This document shows positions 33,296 to 43,448 of a stretch of 64,000 nt of DNA, piece after piece. The position numbers were made by a program, and so were the translations under genes. Under the pieces are notes generated by a model. The model was given only the letters and a program-made list of their open reading frames with translations. It was not told where the DNA came from and ran no database searches. The stretch lies in assembly GCA_000263395.1 (NCBI GenBank), contig AJXE01000008.1:1-64000 (forward strand), read 5' to 3'. Position 1 is the first letter of the stretch; each line of letters opens with the position of its first letter. Origin of the DNA: Stutzerimonas stutzeri TS44. Its GTDB lineage: Bacteria > Pseudomonadota > Gammaproteobacteria > Pseudomonadales > Pseudomonadaceae.

Positions 33296-33691
33296 TCAGG
33301 ACTGCGCCGCCACCGCGCAGCTCCACAGCTCCAGCGCCGGCCGGTCGGCGCGCGGCGGGCCGAGCCATTCGCTCAGCGCGTGGCACTGCCCGTCGAAACA
33401 CAGCTGGTAGTCGCCGGCCTCGGGGGTGCGGCCGACGCGCAGCGGCTGCAACGGCGGCAACTGGCGCCGGTAGTGCCAGGCGCCGTCGCGCAGTTCGGCA
33501 CCGTCGGGCGCTTCCATGCCGGCACCCGAGCCCTTGATCCGCGCTTCGCCGAGCAGCAGGCCGTCCGCCGTGACGCGGTAATCCTCCTCCCAGCGGATCT
33601 TCTCGATGGTGTGATTCCACGCCAGGGTGAAGGCGGGTGTGGGCAGTTGCGCCCACACCACCCCGGCCAGGCCCAGACAGAGGCCGATCAC
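33296..33691 (-). CDS. DUF1850 protein of a TRAP transporter operon
   Basis: A 131-residue protein with an N-terminal hydrophobic signal/anchor and the DUF1850 pattern TLAWNHTIEKIRWEEDYRV, ARIKGSGAGMEAPDGA, YQLCFDGQCHAL. DUF1850 proteins are regularly encoded next to fused TRAP permeases of the TAXI type; their exact role is unknown. Start ATG overlaps the permease stop (ATGA at 33,688-33,691), so the two are coupled. Confidence 0.85.
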   Translation of the reverse strand: MIGLCLGLAGVVWAQLPTPAFTLAWNHTIEKIRWEEDYRVTADGLLLGEARIKGSGAGMEAPDGAELRDGAWHYRRQLPPLQPLRVGRTPEAGDYQLCFDGQCHALSEWLGPPRADRPALELWSCAVAAQS

Positions 33692-35715
33692 GCGGTTGCC
33701 AGCCGCTCGGTGCGACGGGCGCGCCAGATATGCTGCGCCAGCAAGGCAATGCCCAGCACGAAGCCGATTTCATCGCTGATCGGCATGGCCAGAATCAGCG
33801 CCACACCGGCCACGAAGGCCCACAGGCGCTCCCACATCGGCATGCGCAGCTGAAAGAAGCCCGAGACGGCCATGCCCCACAGGCAGACCGCGAACACGGT
33901 TTTCACCACCATGTAGACGGTTGCGAGCCAGTTGTCGCCCTGCATCATCAGCGCCGGGTCGTAGACGGCCATGAACGGCACCACGAATCCGGCGGCGGCG
34001 ATGCGCACCGCCCACAGGCTGATCTTGAAGCCGTTCTCGCGCGCGATCGGTGCGGCGGCGAAGCAGGCCAGCGCCACCGGCGGCGTCAGGTCGGCCATCA
34101 GCCCGAAGTAGAAGACGAACATGTGCGAGACGATCAGCGGCACGCCCAGCTGCTCCAGCGCCGGCGCGGCGATGGCGCTGGTGATGATGTAGTTGGGAAT
34201 CGTCGGGATGCCCATGCCCAGCACCAGGCAGGTCAGCATGGTCAGCAGCAGCGAGAGGAACAGGTTGTTCTCGCCAATGGCCAGGATGTAGCCGGCGAAG
34301 GTACTGGCGATGCCGGTCAGCGAAACGATGCCGATGATCACCCCCACCAGCACGCAGGCGATGCCCACCGGGATCGCATGGCGTGCGCCTTCGACCAGGG
34401 CGTACAGGCAGGCGCGCAGGGTGTCGTGACCGCCCTTGATGAACCAGCAGGCCACCACCAGCGCACCGATGACGCCGAAAATCACCCCGATGCCGAGCTG
34501 GAAGAAGCCGGCGCAGAGCACGCCCAGGGCGATCCAGAACACCGCGCGCATCCAGAAGCTGTTGGCCTTGAGGATGATCGCCGAGCCGAGGATGACGATG
34601 GCCGTCAGCGCCAGACCCACCGTGCCGGAGAACATCGGCGTGCGGCCGGAAAACAGCAGGAACACCAGCACCGCCAGCGGCACCAGCAGGAACCAGCGCT
34701 CCTTGACCGACGCCCAGGCGCTCGGGCACTGGTCCTTCGGCAGGCCCTTGAGGCCCTTGCTGCGCGCCTCCAGGTGCACGATCCAGAACACCGCGAAGAA
34801 GTACAGCAGCGCCGGAATCAGCGCTGCCTTGGCGACTTCCACGTACGGCACGTTGATGGTTTCGGCCATGATGAAGGCGACCGCGCCCATCACCGGCGGC
34901 ATGATCTGCCCGCCCATGCTCGCGGTGGCTTCCACCGCGCCGGCGAAGGCCGGCTTGTAGCCGAAGCGCTTCATCAGCGGGATGGTGAACTGGCCGGTGG
35001 TGACCACGTTGGCCACGCCCGAGCCGGTGATGGTGCCCATCAGCGCCGAGGACACCACCGAGACCTTGGCCGGGCCGCCGGTCTTGTGCCCGAACAGGCC
35101 CATGGCGAAGTCGGTGAACAGCTTGATCATCCCGGCCTGCTCGAGGAACGAGCCGAACAGGATGAACAGGAAGATGTAGGTCGCCGAGACGTAGGTCGGC
35201 GTGCCGTAGAAACCCTCGGTGCCGAACGACAGCTGGTTGACGATCTGGTCGAAGCCGTAGCCGCGGTGGGCGAAGTCGCCCGGCAGGTATTCGCCGAACA
35301 GCCCGTAGGCCAGGAACAGCGCGCAGATCAGCGGCAGGGCGATGCCCATCACCCGGCGCCCGGCCTCGAATACCAGCACCGTGAGGGTGATGCCGACGAT
35401 CAGGTCGGCCTGCGTCAGGTCACCGGAGCGCTGCACCAGATCGGCCTCGAAGTACCACTGGTAGAACGCCGTGGCCATGCCGGCCAGGCCCAGTAGCCAG
35501 GCCAGCGGCTGCCACGGGCGGTCGTTGCCGCGCGCCGGATAGCAGAGAAACACCATCAGCAGCAGGAAACCGACGTGACCGGCGCGCAGCACCTGGCTGG
35601 ACACCGGGTGGAAGGCCGCGGTGATGATCTGGTAGGTGGAAAACAGCAGGGCCGTGTAGAACAGCGCCTTCGGCCATTCGCTGGGGCTGGCGTGCAGGCC
35701 TTTGGATTCGCTCAT
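33688..35715 (-). CDS. TRAP transporter fused permease (4TM/12TM)
   Basis: A 675-residue inner-membrane protein that combines the small (DctQ-like) and large (DctM-like) permease units. Many hydrophobic helices; conserved stretches GSFLEQAGMIKLFTDFAMGL, ALMGTITGSGVANVVTTGQF, MGGQIMPPVMGAVAFIMAE and LGMGIPTIPNYIITSAI are typical of the TRAP-type fused permease family. It uses a cation gradient to import a carboxylate-like substrate delivered by the TAXI protein upstream. The 153-nt gap to that gene probably keeps them in one operon. Confidence 0.93.
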   Translation of the reverse strand: MSESKGLHASPSEWPKALFYTALLFSTYQIITAAFHPVSSQVLRAGHVGFLLLMVFLCYPARGNDRPWQPLAWLLGLAGMATAFYQWYFEADLVQRSGDLTQADLIVGITLTVLVFEAGRRVMGIALPLICALFLAYGLFGEYLPGDFAHRGYGFDQIVNQLSFGTEGFYGTPTYVSATYIFLFILFGSFLEQAGMIKLFTDFAMGLFGHKTGGPAKVSVVSSALMGTITGSGVANVVTTGQFTIPLMKRFGYKPAFAGAVEATASMGGQIMPPVMGAVAFIMAETINVPYVEVAKAALIPALLYFFAVFWIVHLEARSKGLKGLPKDQCPSAWASVKERWFLLVPLAVLVFLLFSGRTPMFSGTVGLALTAIVILGSAIILKANSFWMRAVFWIALGVLCAGFFQLGIGVIFGVIGALVVACWFIKGGHDTLRACLYALVEGARHAIPVGIACVLVGVIIGIVSLTGIASTFAGYILAIGENNLFLSLLLTMLTCLVLGMGIPTIPNYIITSAIAAPALEQLGVPLIVSHMFVFYFGLMADLTPPVALACFAAAPIARENGFKISLWAVRIAAAGFVVPFMAVYDPALMMQGDNWLATVYMVVKTVFAVCLWGMAVSGFFQLRMPMWERLWAFVAGVALILAMPISDEIGFVLGIALLAQHIWRARRTERLATA

Positions 35716-35868
35716 GGAGAACTCTCCGGAACAGCGGCTTCAAGCATCGGAGCTTCAAGCGGACGATGCGGGGGGACGCTGCCCGTGGTGCGGGCAGCGT
35801 GTCATTGCGGGTTCCGCAGGTGCCGCCGGCCACCGGCTGCATGGCGCGGTGGCTGGCGGCGGACGTGC

Positions 35869-36822
35869 TTACTTGAGCACGCCGGCTTCCTTGTAGAAGC
35901 GCTCGGCGCCCGGATGCAGCGGGATCGGCAGGCCTTCGGTGGCGGTTTCCAGCTTGATGTCCTTGGCCGCGGAGTGCGAGCTGACCAGGCGATCGAGGTT
36001 ATCGAACATCAGCTTGGTCATCTGATAGGCCACCTCGTCGGACACCTTGTCGTGGCTGACCAGGATGTTGGTGATCGCCGCGGTCGGCACGTCGGCGTCC
36101 TGGCCGTCGTAGGTACCGGCCGGAATCACCTTGGCCTGGTAGGCGCTGCTGCCGATCTTCTCCACCACCTCGGCCGGGATCGGCACGAAGGTGATCGGCA
36201 CCATCGACGCCAGGTCACGGATCGCCGCCATGCCCAGGCCCGAGGACTGCAGCGTGGCATCCAGCTGGCGGTTCTTGATCAGCTCGACCGACTCGGCGTA
36301 GGGCATGAACTCCACCCGGCCCATGTCCTCGTAGCTCAGCCCGGCGGCCTTGAAGATGGCGCGGGCGTTCAGCTCGGTGCCGGACTTCGGCGCGCCGACG
36401 GAGATGCGCTTGCCCTTGAGGTCTTCCAGCGTCTTGATGCCCGATTCCTGGCTGGCGACGATCTGGATGTAGTTCGGATAGGTCGCGGCGATGGCGCGCA
36501 GACGCTTGAGCGGCGCCTTGAAGCCGGCGTCCTCGACGCCGTTCCAGGCATCGTCCACCGAATCGCCGAGGGCGAAGGCCAGCTCGCCACGCCCGGCCTG
36601 CAGCAGGTTGAGGTTTTCCACCGAGGCCTTGGTCGCCTGCACCGAGGTCTTGGCGCCGTCGATCTTGTTGTACTGCTGCGACAGCGCCACGCCGATGGGG
36701 TAGTACACCCCGCTGGTGCCACCGGTGAGGATGTTGATGAAGGTCGGCGCGGCGACGGCCGCGGTGCTGGCCGTGAAGGCTGCGGCGGCAGCCAGCAGGC
36801 CGATGCGCTTGGTCAGTCTCAT
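35869..36822 (-). CDS. TAXI-family TRAP solute-binding protein
   Basis: A 317-residue periplasmic binding protein with a Sec signal (MRLTKRIGLLAAAAAFTAST...AVA). The TAXI signature is clear: INILTGGTSGVYYPIGVALS, then SVQATKASVENLNLLQAGRGELAF and VGAPKSGTELNARAIF. It captures the ligand for the fused TRAP permease. Start ATG 36822 with GGAGAAACACC upstream; the frame is open to 36,882 without signal-peptide character. Substrate unknown (glutamate, dicarboxylates and others are known for the family). Confidence 0.93.
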   Translation of the reverse strand: MRLTKRIGLLAAAAAFTASTAAVAAPTFINILTGGTSGVYYPIGVALSQQYNKIDGAKTSVQATKASVENLNLLQAGRGELAFALGDSVDDAWNGVEDAGFKAPLKRLRAIAATYPNYIQIVASQESGIKTLEDLKGKRISVGAPKSGTELNARAIFKAAGLSYEDMGRVEFMPYAESVELIKNRQLDATLQSSGLGMAAIRDLASMVPITFVPIPAEVVEKIGSSAYQAKVIPAGTYDGQDADVPTAAITNILVSHDKVSDEVAYQMTKLMFDNLDRLVSSHSAAKDIKLETATEGLPIPLHPGAERFYKEAGVLK

Positions 36823-37194
36823 GGTGTTTCTCCGTGTTGTTATTCGATTCGGGCGCTGTAGACCATAGGCGATCGGCGGCAACCCTGCAGGTTACCGGCG
36901 GACAGGAAAAGACGAGACGGCGGGCGGAGGCTTCCCGGGGAAGCGGAGCGCGGCGTGCGGCTTTTCTTGTTCGTGTGATCGCAACGGGCACGAAGGCCTA
37001 AGCACGTGCTGTGCCAGCTAGCGAAAAGGCGCTATCTCGGGCGTGCGCGGCCGCCGCGGGGTCCCGATAGGCGGAGAATGGCTCACGCCGGGTCGGTGAT
37101 CGGCGGATTCTTGCCGATGCCCGGCGCGCCGGGCGGCGCTTGCGTGGCGCCGACGATCGCTTAGAGTGGCGCCATCGTCCTTGCCGAGCCTGCC
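36823..37194. other. Intergenic region with divergent promoters, no gene seen
   Basis: About 370 bases between the TAXI gene and the small secreted protein. Very GC-rich, no recognisable promoter boxes, and no open frame with a ribosome binding site. Confidence 0.4.
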
Positions 37195-37437
37195 ATGCGC
37201 CTGCTTCCGTTGCTCCTCTGCCTGTCGTTGCCACTGCTGGCCGACGCCGCGCCGGCGCCGTATTACCAGTGGCAGAGCAAGCTCGACGGCACCGTCATCT
37301 GCCGCCAGACCTCGCCGGGCGAGGGCTGGCAGCGGCTCAACGAGCGCGCCTTCCGCGACCTCAACTGCACGCTGCCCGCCACGCGCATCGAGCGGCCGGG
37401 CAACGTGCCGGGCTTTCGTCCGCAGCCGGGGCGCTGA
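37195..37437 (+). CDS. Small secreted hypothetical protein
   Basis: An 80-residue protein with a clear Sec signal peptide (MRLLPLLLCLSLPLLADA|AP). The mature part of about 60 residues starts YYQWQSKLDGTVICRQTSPG and has two cysteines (in VICR and LNCT) that could form a disulfide. The wording resembles short DUF4124-like periplasmic proteins, but I would not assign a family. It converges on phnP with a 3-base gap. Confidence 0.65.
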   Translation: MRLLPLLLCLSLPLLADAAPAPYYQWQSKLDGTVICRQTSPGEGWQRLNERAFRDLNCTLPATRIERPGNVPGFRPQPGR

Positions 37438-37440
37438 GCC

Positions 37441-38190
37441 TCAGAGCCGCATGCCGTCGTGCGCCAGCCGCACATTGCCCGGCAGTTCCCGCGGCTGTTC
37501 CATCAGCCAGGCATCCAGCGCATGGCCGACGTGGGTCAGCACGGCCTGCGCCGGCTGCAGTTCGTCGACGCTCTGCAGCGCGCGGGTCAGGTCGTTGTGA
37601 TTGCGCGGCGGCGGCTCCTGCGGCGGCCGCGAGCAGTCGAGCACCAGCACGTCGAGGGCGATGCCCTGCAGGTGCGCGCGGGTGGCGTCCGGCAGGCCGA
37701 GGGTGTCGGTGAGGTAGGCGATCTTGCGTCCGACGCCTTCGAGCAGGTAGCCGAAGGTGGGTTTCGAATGCTGCAGCGGCAGCGCCGTGACGCGCAGCGT
37801 GCCCAGCACGCGGCGCTCGAAGGCGGTGAACGGCTGGCTGAAGTCGAGAATGCCCGGGTGCTTGTAGAGATCGGCGAAGCCGTCGGGATCGTCCGGGCCG
37901 TGCACCGGGATGCGCAGCCCGCTGCCCCAGCGCAGCTGCAGCAGACCCTGGGCGTGATCGGCGTGGTAGTGCGTCTGCAGGATGCCGGCGAAGCTGCCCG
38001 GGGCGAAGCGCTCGCAGAGGTCGCTCAGGCCGCTGTCGAGCAGCCAGCGTTGGCCGGCGCATTCGATCAGCGCGCAGCACGGGCCGCGGCGATAGGCCGG
38101 CTCGCGGCGCGCGCGGGTGCACGCCGGGCAGCTGCAGTTGTACACCGGCAGCTGCGCGGCATCGCCGGTGCCGAGCAGGGTCAGTCGCAT
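37441..38190 (-). CDS. phnP: Phosphoribosyl cyclic phosphodiesterase PhnP
   Basis: A 249-residue metallo-beta-lactamase-fold enzyme with THYHADHAQG (metal-binding HxHxDH) near residue 75, further ligands in LTDTLGLP and LTHVGH, and an N-terminal structural zinc site (CSCPAC). It opens the 1,2-cyclic phosphate of 5-phosphoribosyl produced by C-P lyase. Start ATG 38190 overlaps the end of phnN by 10 nt. Last gene of the phn operon. Confidence 0.92.
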   Translation of the reverse strand: MRLTLLGTGDAAQLPVYNCSCPACTRARREPAYRRGPCCALIECAGQRWLLDSGLSDLCERFAPGSFAGILQTHYHADHAQGLLQLRWGSGLRIPVHGPDDPDGFADLYKHPGILDFSQPFTAFERRVLGTLRVTALPLQHSKPTFGYLLEGVGRKIAYLTDTLGLPDATRAHLQGIALDVLVLDCSRPPQEPPPRNHNDLTRALQSVDELQPAQAVLTHVGHALDAWLMEQPRELPGNVRLAHDGMRL

Positions 38191-38735
38191 CGGCGGTGCT
38201 CGTCGAGCAACTGCAGCAGGCATTCGACGCTGCTCGCCAGCGAGGCGGAATTGTCCAGGCGGATGTAGTCGTCCAGCTCGCCAGTGAACAGCGCGTTGCG
38301 CGCCAACCGCGCCTCGATCTGCTCCGGGGTTTCCCGCCCGCGGTGCAGCAGGCGCTCGCGCAGCACGTCCTGTTCGACGGTCAGCAGCACCGCCAGCAAC
38401 TCCGGGTAGCGCTGGCGCGCCTCCGGCAGGTAACCACGCGAGCCGTTGACCAGCACATCCTCGCCGGCCGCCAGCCAGGCGTCGATCTCGGCGCGGATGC
38501 CGTAGGCCAGCCCGTTGGCGCGCCAACTGAGGGCGAAGGCCTGCTCGGCTTCCATCCGCGTGAACTCCTCGGCGCTCACCGAATGCGCCGCCTCGCCGAC
38601 CGCCTCGGCCGAACGGGTGATGACCCGCCGGGCGATACGCACGCCGCGCTCGGCGAGCGGCGCGCGGGCAGCGTCGAGCAGGCTGTCCTTGCCGGCACCG
38701 GAGGGGCCGATCAGGTAGATCAGGCGGCCTTGCAT
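38181..38735 (-). CDS. phnN: Ribose 1,5-bisphosphokinase PhnN
   Basis: A 184-residue guanylate-kinase-like enzyme with P-loop GPSGAGKDSLL near residue 10 and VLVNGSRGYLPEA in the middle. It phosphorylates ribose 1,5-bisphosphate to PRPP, recycling the sugar released in phosphonate breakdown. Start ATG 38735, preceded by GGAGGTGATCC, a near-perfect Shine-Dalgarno; the frame is open further upstream without one. A 92-base gap separates it from phnM. Confidence 0.92.
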   Translation of the reverse strand: MQGRLIYLIGPSGAGKDSLLDAARAPLAERGVRIARRVITRSAEAVGEAAHSVSAEEFTRMEAEQAFALSWRANGLAYGIRAEIDAWLAAGEDVLVNGSRGYLPEARQRYPELLAVLLTVEQDVLRERLLHRGRETPEQIEARLARNALFTGELDDYIRLDNSASLASSVECLLQLLDEHRRCD

Positions 38736-38827
38736 CGGATCACCTCCATCAGCAGAAGAACGCGAACGTGCCGGCAGCGTAGCGGTAACCCGCCCGGCAG
38801 GGGCCAGCATTGCACGGCGCGACTGCA

Positions 38828-39973
38828 TCAGAACACCCTCCGGCCCTGGCGCCAGACCTGGCCGATCACCGGCTGGCCCTTGTGCACCTGCGCCTGCACC
38901 AGGTCGGCGCGCAGCCCGACGGCGATCTCGCCACGATCATCCAGCCCGGCCGCGCGTGCCGGCGCCAGGCTGATGGTGGCGATGGCGCGCGGCAGGTCGT
39001 AGCCGTTGGCCTGCTCGGCCAGGCCCAGCGCGGCTTGCAGCAGACTGGCCGGGTAGTAGTCGCTGGAGAGGATGTCCAGCACGCCGCGTCGGGCCAGATC
39101 GGCAGCGGCGATGTTGCCCGAGTGCGAGCCGCCGCGAACGATGTTCGGCGCGCCCATCAGCACCTTCAGACCGCGCGCGTGGCTGGCCTCGGCGGCCTCG
39201 AAGGTGGTCGGGAATTCGGCGATGGCCATGCCGTAGTCCGCCGACTCAGTAACGTGCTCCAGGGTCGCGTCGTCGTGGCTGGCCAGCGCCAGCTCGCGGC
39301 TGCGGCAGATGTCGACGATAGCCGCACGCTGCTGGTCGCTATGCCGCGCCGAGTTGGCCAGCTGCTCGCTGACGAAGCGATCCATCTCCGCCGGGCTCAG
39401 GTGGTACTTGCCCATGTAGTACTCGCGGTACTTCTCCATGCGCGCGAACTGGCGCTGGCCCGGCGCGTGGTCCATCACCGAGACCAGCTGCACCAGCGGC
39501 TGCTCGACCAGCTCGCGGAACAGCTCCAGGCACTGCGGGTGGCTGACTTCGCAGCGCAGGTGCAGGCGGTGTTCGGCGCGGGTCTGCCCGGCCGCTCCGG
39601 CCGCGGCGATGGCCTCGAGCATCACCCCGAGCTGCTGCATGCGCTTGCCCTTGGGGTTGATGTCGCCGATCGACAGCGCATCGAACACCGTGGTGATGCC
39701 GGCGGCGACGATCTGCGCATCGTGGGTCAGCACCGCCGAGGCGGACGGCCAGTCGACGCCCGGGCGCGGGCTCATGTGCTTTTCCAGGTTGTCGGTGTGC
39801 AGTTCGATCAGCCCCGGCAGCAGCAGGGCGCCGTCCAGGTCCTGGGCCTGCGGCAGGCTGCTGGCGCCTGCGCTGATGTCGGCGATGACACCGTCGCGGA
39901 TCAGCAGGCTGCCGTGGATCAGCTGATCGGCCAGCACCAGCCGGGCGTTGCTGAGTATCTGTTCAGCTGGCAT
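38828..39973 (-). CDS. phnM: Alpha-D-ribose 1-methylphosphonate triphosphate diphosphatase PhnM
   Basis: A 381-residue amidohydrolase-superfamily enzyme. The metal-binding motif HTDNLEKH is near residue 58; [10 protein letters not shown] and [14 protein letters not shown] are further signatures. It removes pyrophosphate from ribose-1-phosphonate triphosphate before C-P bond cleavage. The start ATG overlaps phnL by 11 nt. Confidence 0.94.
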   Translation of the reverse strand: MPAEQILSNARLVLADQLIHGSLLIRDGVIADISAGASSLPQAQDLDGALLLPGLIELHTDNLEKHMSPRPGVDWPSASAVLTHDAQIVAAGITTVFDALSIGDINPKGKRMQQLGVMLEAIAAAGAAGQTRAEHRLHLRCEVSHPQCLELFRELVEQPLVQLVSVMDHAPGQRQFARMEKYREYYMGKYHLSPAEMDRFVSEQLANSARHSDQQRAAIVDICRSRELALASHDDATLEHVTESADYGMAIAEFPTTFEAAEASHARGLKVLMGAPNIVRGGSHSGNIAAADLARRGVLDILSSDYYPASLLQAALGLAEQANGYDLPRAIATISLAPARAAGLDDRGEIAVGLRADLVQAQVHKGQPVIGQVWRQGRRVF

Positions 39974-40667
39974 GGGCCAGGTCCTCCTGCGTCATGTCCA
40001 GGTAACGGTCGGCGACCGCCTCGCGGATCGCGCGGTCGTGGAAGATGCCGATCAACGCGCTGCCGGCGGCCTTGGCCTCATCGATCAGTTCCAGCACCAC
40101 GCGGGCATTGGCTTCGTCCAGCGAGGCAGTCGGTTCGTCGAGCAGCAGCACCGGCCAGCCCACCATGAAGCCGCGCGCCAGGTTGACGCGCTGCTGCTCG
40201 CCACCGGAAAAGGTGCCGGGGGCCAGCTGCCAGAGCCGTTCGGGAATGTTCAGCCGGGTCAGCAGCGCCTTGGCCCGCGCCTCGGCATCGACACGTATCC
40301 AGCCGCGCGCCAGCGCCGGTTCCATCACCACCTCCAGCGCCGGCACCCGCGGGATCACCCGCAGGAACTGGCTGACGTAGCCCAGCGTCTGCCGGCGCAC
40401 GGCGAGTACCTGGCGCGGCTCGGCGCCGACCAGCTCCAGCCAGTCGCCGGCATGGCGGATGCGGATGCTGCCGCCGGCCGGCAGGTAGTTGCCGTACAGC
40501 GTGCGCAGCAGGGTCGACTTGCCGGCACCGGACTGGCCGTGCAGCACCAGGCATTCGCCGGCGGCGACGGAAAAGCTCAGCCCGCGCAGCACCTGCAGGC
40601 TGACGCCGTGCTGCTGGTGCAGGGTGAAGGTCTTGGCGAGGTCACGGACCTCGATCAGGTTCGTCAT
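39963..40667 (-). CDS. phnL: C-P lyase ABC-type subunit PhnL
   Basis: A 234-residue ATPase with Walker [12 protein letters not shown], signature [14 protein letters not shown] and Walker [13 protein letters not shown]. Not a transporter: PhnL and PhnK bind the PhnGHIJ core during phosphonate processing. Start ATG 40667 (MTNLIEV) with AAGGAG upstream; an ATG at 40,682 is in frame but contains the ribosome binding site. It follows phnK by 11 bases. Confidence 0.93.
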   Translation of the reverse strand: MTNLIEVRDLAKTFTLHQQHGVSLQVLRGLSFSVAAGECLVLHGQSGAGKSTLLRTLYGNYLPAGGSIRIRHAGDWLELVGAEPRQVLAVRRQTLGYVSQFLRVIPRVPALEVVMEPALARGWIRVDAEARAKALLTRLNIPERLWQLAPGTFSGGEQQRVNLARGFMVGWPVLLLDEPTASLDEANARVVLELIDEAKAAGSALIGIFHDRAIREAVADRYLDMTQEDLAHAS

Positions 40668-40678
40668 GACGGACTCCT

Positions 40679-41491
40679 TCATGGCTGCAGCACCGAGGAC
40701 ACCAGCAGCTGCGTATAGGGGTGCTGCGGGTCGTCGAGAATCTGGTCGGTCAGGCCGGACTCCACCACTCGCGAGCGGCGCATCACCAGCAGCCGGTCGG
40801 CCAGCAGGCGCGCCACCGCGAGATCGTGGGTGACGATCACCACCGCCAGGTCCAGCTCGCGCACCAGCCCGCGCAGGAGGTCGAGCAGACGTGCCTGCAC
40901 CGACACGTCGAGGCCGCCGGTGGGTTCGTCCATGAACACCAGCTTCGGACTGGAAACCAGGTTGCGGGCGATCTGCAGGCGCTGCTGCATGCCGCCGGAG
41001 AAGGTCCGCGGCAGGTCGTCGATGCGCGCCGGGTCGATCTCCACCTGTTGCAGCCAGTCCAGCCCGGCGGCGCGCAGCTGGCCGTAATGGCGCACGCCCT
41101 GGGCCATCAGCCGCTCGCCGATGTTGGCGCCGGCGGAAACGCCCATGCGCAGGCCGTCGCGCGGGTTCTGTTCGACGAAGCCCCACTCGGTGCGCAGTAG
41201 CGTGCGCCGCTCGGCCTCGCTGGTGGCGTAGAGGTCCAGCCAGTCGTCGGCGCCGTCGCGGTAGAGCACCGTGCCGCGGTCCGGCGGGCAGCGGCCGCAG
41301 AGCGCCGAGAGCAGGGTCGACTTGCCCGAGCCGGACTCGCCGACGATGCCCAGCACTTCGCCGGGATAGAGGTCGAAGGACACGCCCTGGCAGCCCTTGT
41401 CCGGGCCGTACAGGCGGGTCAGGTCGCGCACCGTGAACAGCGGCTCGGTGCGGGTGGTCGGGGTGGGCTGCAGCTGTTCGGCGGCGCTCAT
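40679..41491 (-). CDS. phnK: C-P lyase ABC-type subunit PhnK
   Basis: A 270-residue ATPase with Walker [12 protein letters not shown], signature [15 protein letters not shown] and Walker [14 protein letters not shown]. The C-terminal half resembles oligopeptide-transport ATPases, as PhnK does. Start ATG 41491 overlaps the phnJ stop (ATGA) with GGAGAG upstream. Confidence 0.93.
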   Translation of the reverse strand: MSAAEQLQPTPTTRTEPLFTVRDLTRLYGPDKGCQGVSFDLYPGEVLGIVGESGSGKSTLLSALCGRCPPDRGTVLYRDGADDWLDLYATSEAERRTLLRTEWGFVEQNPRDGLRMGVSAGANIGERLMAQGVRHYGQLRAAGLDWLQQVEIDPARIDDLPRTFSGGMQQRLQIARNLVSSPKLVFMDEPTGGLDVSVQARLLDLLRGLVRELDLAVVIVTHDLAVARLLADRLLVMRRSRVVESGLTDQILDDPQHPYTQLLVSSVLQP

Positions 41492-42357
41492 GGGCGGCTC
41501 TCCTGTTGCGAGGCGCGCTGCGCGCAATAGTCGGTATCCGAGCAGACGAACTGCTTGGTCCCGGCGTCGTCGACGATCAGTTCGTCGAGGTAGGAATCAC
41601 CGCTGCCACAGATGGCGCAGCACTGTTCCCATTGCTGGATCTGGAACGGGTGATCCTCGAAATCCAGGCTGACCACGCCGGTGTACGGCGGCACGGCGTA
41701 GAGGCGCTTCTCGCGGCCGGCGCCGAACAGCATCAGCGCCGGGCTGCGGTCCAGCTTGGGGTTGTCGAATTTGGGAATCGGCGACGGGTCCATCACATAG
41801 CGCCCGTCCACCGTCACCGGGTAGGCGTAGCTGGTGGCGATGTGGCCGAAGGTGGCGATGTCCTCGTAGAGCTTCACGTGCATCACGCCGTAGTCGCCCA
41901 GCGCGTGCATGGTGCGCGTCTCGGTTTCCGAGGGCTCGATGAAGCGCAGCGGCTCGGGAATCGGCACCTGATAGACCATGATCTGCCCGGCGGCCAGCGG
42001 GGTTTCCGGGATGCGGTGGCGGGTCTGGATCACCGTTGCCGCGGGTGTGCGTTCGGTGGTGGCGACCCCGGCGGTGCGGGCGAAGAAGCGGCGGATCGAC
42101 ACCGCGTTGGTGGTGTCGTCGGCGCCCTGGTCGATCACCTTGAGCACGTCGTCGGCGCCGAGAATGGCCGCGGTCAGCTGCATGCCGCCGGTGCCCCAGC
42201 CATAGGGCAGCGGCATCTCGCGGCCGCCGAAGGGCACCTGATAGCCGGGAATGGCGACTGCCTTGAGCAGTGCGCGGCGGATCATGCGCTTGGTCTGCTC
42301 GTCGAGGTAGGCGAAGTTGTAGCCCGCCTCGCGGGCGGCAATGGCCTGGGCAGTCAT
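41488..42357 (-). CDS. phnJ: C-P lyase radical SAM subunit PhnJ
   Basis: A 289-residue catalytic subunit that cleaves the carbon-phosphorus bond by radical chemistry. The atypical cluster ligands C247, C250 and C272 plus the thiyl-forming C278 are all present (CAICG ... CSDTDYC), with spacing x2, x21, x5 as in the E. coli enzyme. Start ATG 42357; overlaps phnI by 4 nt. Confidence 0.96.
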   Translation of the reverse strand: MTAQAIAAREAGYNFAYLDEQTKRMIRRALLKAVAIPGYQVPFGGREMPLPYGWGTGGMQLTAAILGADDVLKVIDQGADDTTNAVSIRRFFARTAGVATTERTPAATVIQTRHRIPETPLAAGQIMVYQVPIPEPLRFIEPSETETRTMHALGDYGVMHVKLYEDIATFGHIATSYAYPVTVDGRYVMDPSPIPKFDNPKLDRSPALMLFGAGREKRLYAVPPYTGVVSLDFEDHPFQIQQWEQCCAICGSGDSYLDELIVDDAGTKQFVCSDTDYCAQRASQQESRP

Positions 42358-43448
42358 GCGCGTTTCTCCTCGGCGGGCTCGCGGGCTTCGGCCTGCGGCT
42401 GGCGCAGCTTGCGGATCAGCTCCAGCTCGGACTGGAAGTCGACGTAATGCGGCAGTTTCAGGTGCGAGACGAAACCGGCGGCCTCGACGTTGTCGCAGTG
42501 CATCAGGACGAACTCCTCCTGCTGCGCCGGGCCCTGCACCTCCTCGCCGTACTCGCCGGCACGCAGCGCGCGGTCGACCAGCGCCATGCCCATCGCCTTG
42601 CGCTCGGCATAACCGAAGGCCAGGCCGTAACCACGGGTGAACTGCGCCTGCGCGGCGCTCTCGCCGACGAACTGGTTGACCATCTCGCACTCGGTCAGCT
42701 CGATCTCGCCGAGGCAGACCGGGAAGCCCAGCTCCTGCGGCTCGATCCAGACTTCGGCGGTGCCGATGCGAATCTCGCCGGCGAACGGGTGGTTGCGGCC
42801 GTAGCCGCGCTGGGTCGAATAGCCCAGCGCCAGCAGGAAGCCCTCGTCGCCACGGGCCAGCGCCTGCAGGCGCTCGGCGCGGCTCGTCGGCAGCTCAAGT
42901 GGCTCGCGGGTGAGGTCCGGCACCGGCTCGCCGCGGTCGATTTCCGGCGTCATCAGGCCTTCCTCGCCGAGCAGGCCGAGGACCCGCGGGCAATGGCTCA
43001 GCGTGGCGCTTTCATCCACCGGCGGGCCTGGGCGTTCGCCTTCGGCGAGCAGGGCGAAATCGAGCAGACGGTGGGTGTAGTCGAAGGTCGGGCCGAGCAG
43101 CTGGCCGCCGGGCACGTCCTTGAAGGTCGCCGAGATGCGCCGGCTGAGCTGCATGGCGCCGGTGTCCAGCGGCAGGCTTTCGGCGAAGCGCGGCAGCGTG
43201 GTGCGGTAGGCGCGCAGGAGGAAGATCGCCTCGACCAGATCGCCGGCGGCCTGCTTGATCGCCAGTGCGGCGAGTTCTTCGTCATACAGCGAACCCTCGC
43301 TCATCACCCGCGCCACGGCGAGCGGCAGCTGCTGGCGGATCTGCTCGACGCCGAGTTCGGCGATAGCGGTGTCGCCGCGGCGTTTCTTCGCCAGCAGCGC
43401 GTGGGCGTTGTCGATGGCCTGTTCGCCACCCTTGACCGCGACGTACAT
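42354..43448 (-). CDS. phnI: C-P lyase subunit PhnI (nucleosidase)
   Basis: A 364-residue core subunit; with PhnG, H and L it replaces the adenine of ATP by the phosphonate to form ribose-1-phosphonate triphosphate. Recognisable from MYVAVKGGEQAIDNAHALLA, LGYSTQRGYGRNHPFAGEIR and HCDNVEAAGFVSHLKLPHYV. The start shares a base with the phnH stop (TGATG). Full family length. Confidence 0.95.
   Translation of the reverse strand: MYVAVKGGEQAIDNAHALLAKKRRGDTAIAELGVEQIRQQLPLAVARVMSEGSLYDEELAALAIKQAAGDLVEAIFLLRAYRTTLPRFAESLPLDTGAMQLSRRISATFKDVPGGQLLGPTFDYTHRLLDFALLAEGERPGPPVDESATLSHCPRVLGLLGEEGLMTPEIDRGEPVPDLTREPLELPTSRAERLQALARGDEGFLLALGYSTQRGYGRNHPFAGEIRIGTAEVWIEPQELGFPVCLGEIELTECEMVNQFVGESAAQAQFTRGYGLAFGYAERKAMGMALVDRALRAGEYGEEVQGPAQQEEFVLMHCDNVEAAGFVSHLKLPHYVDFQSELELIRKLRQPQAEAREPAEEKRA

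Noticed and set aside
33637..35496. 619-codon plus-strand frame over the TRAP permease
   Set aside because: Asp/Gln/His/Arg-rich nonsense composition; the minus-strand permease is unambiguous.
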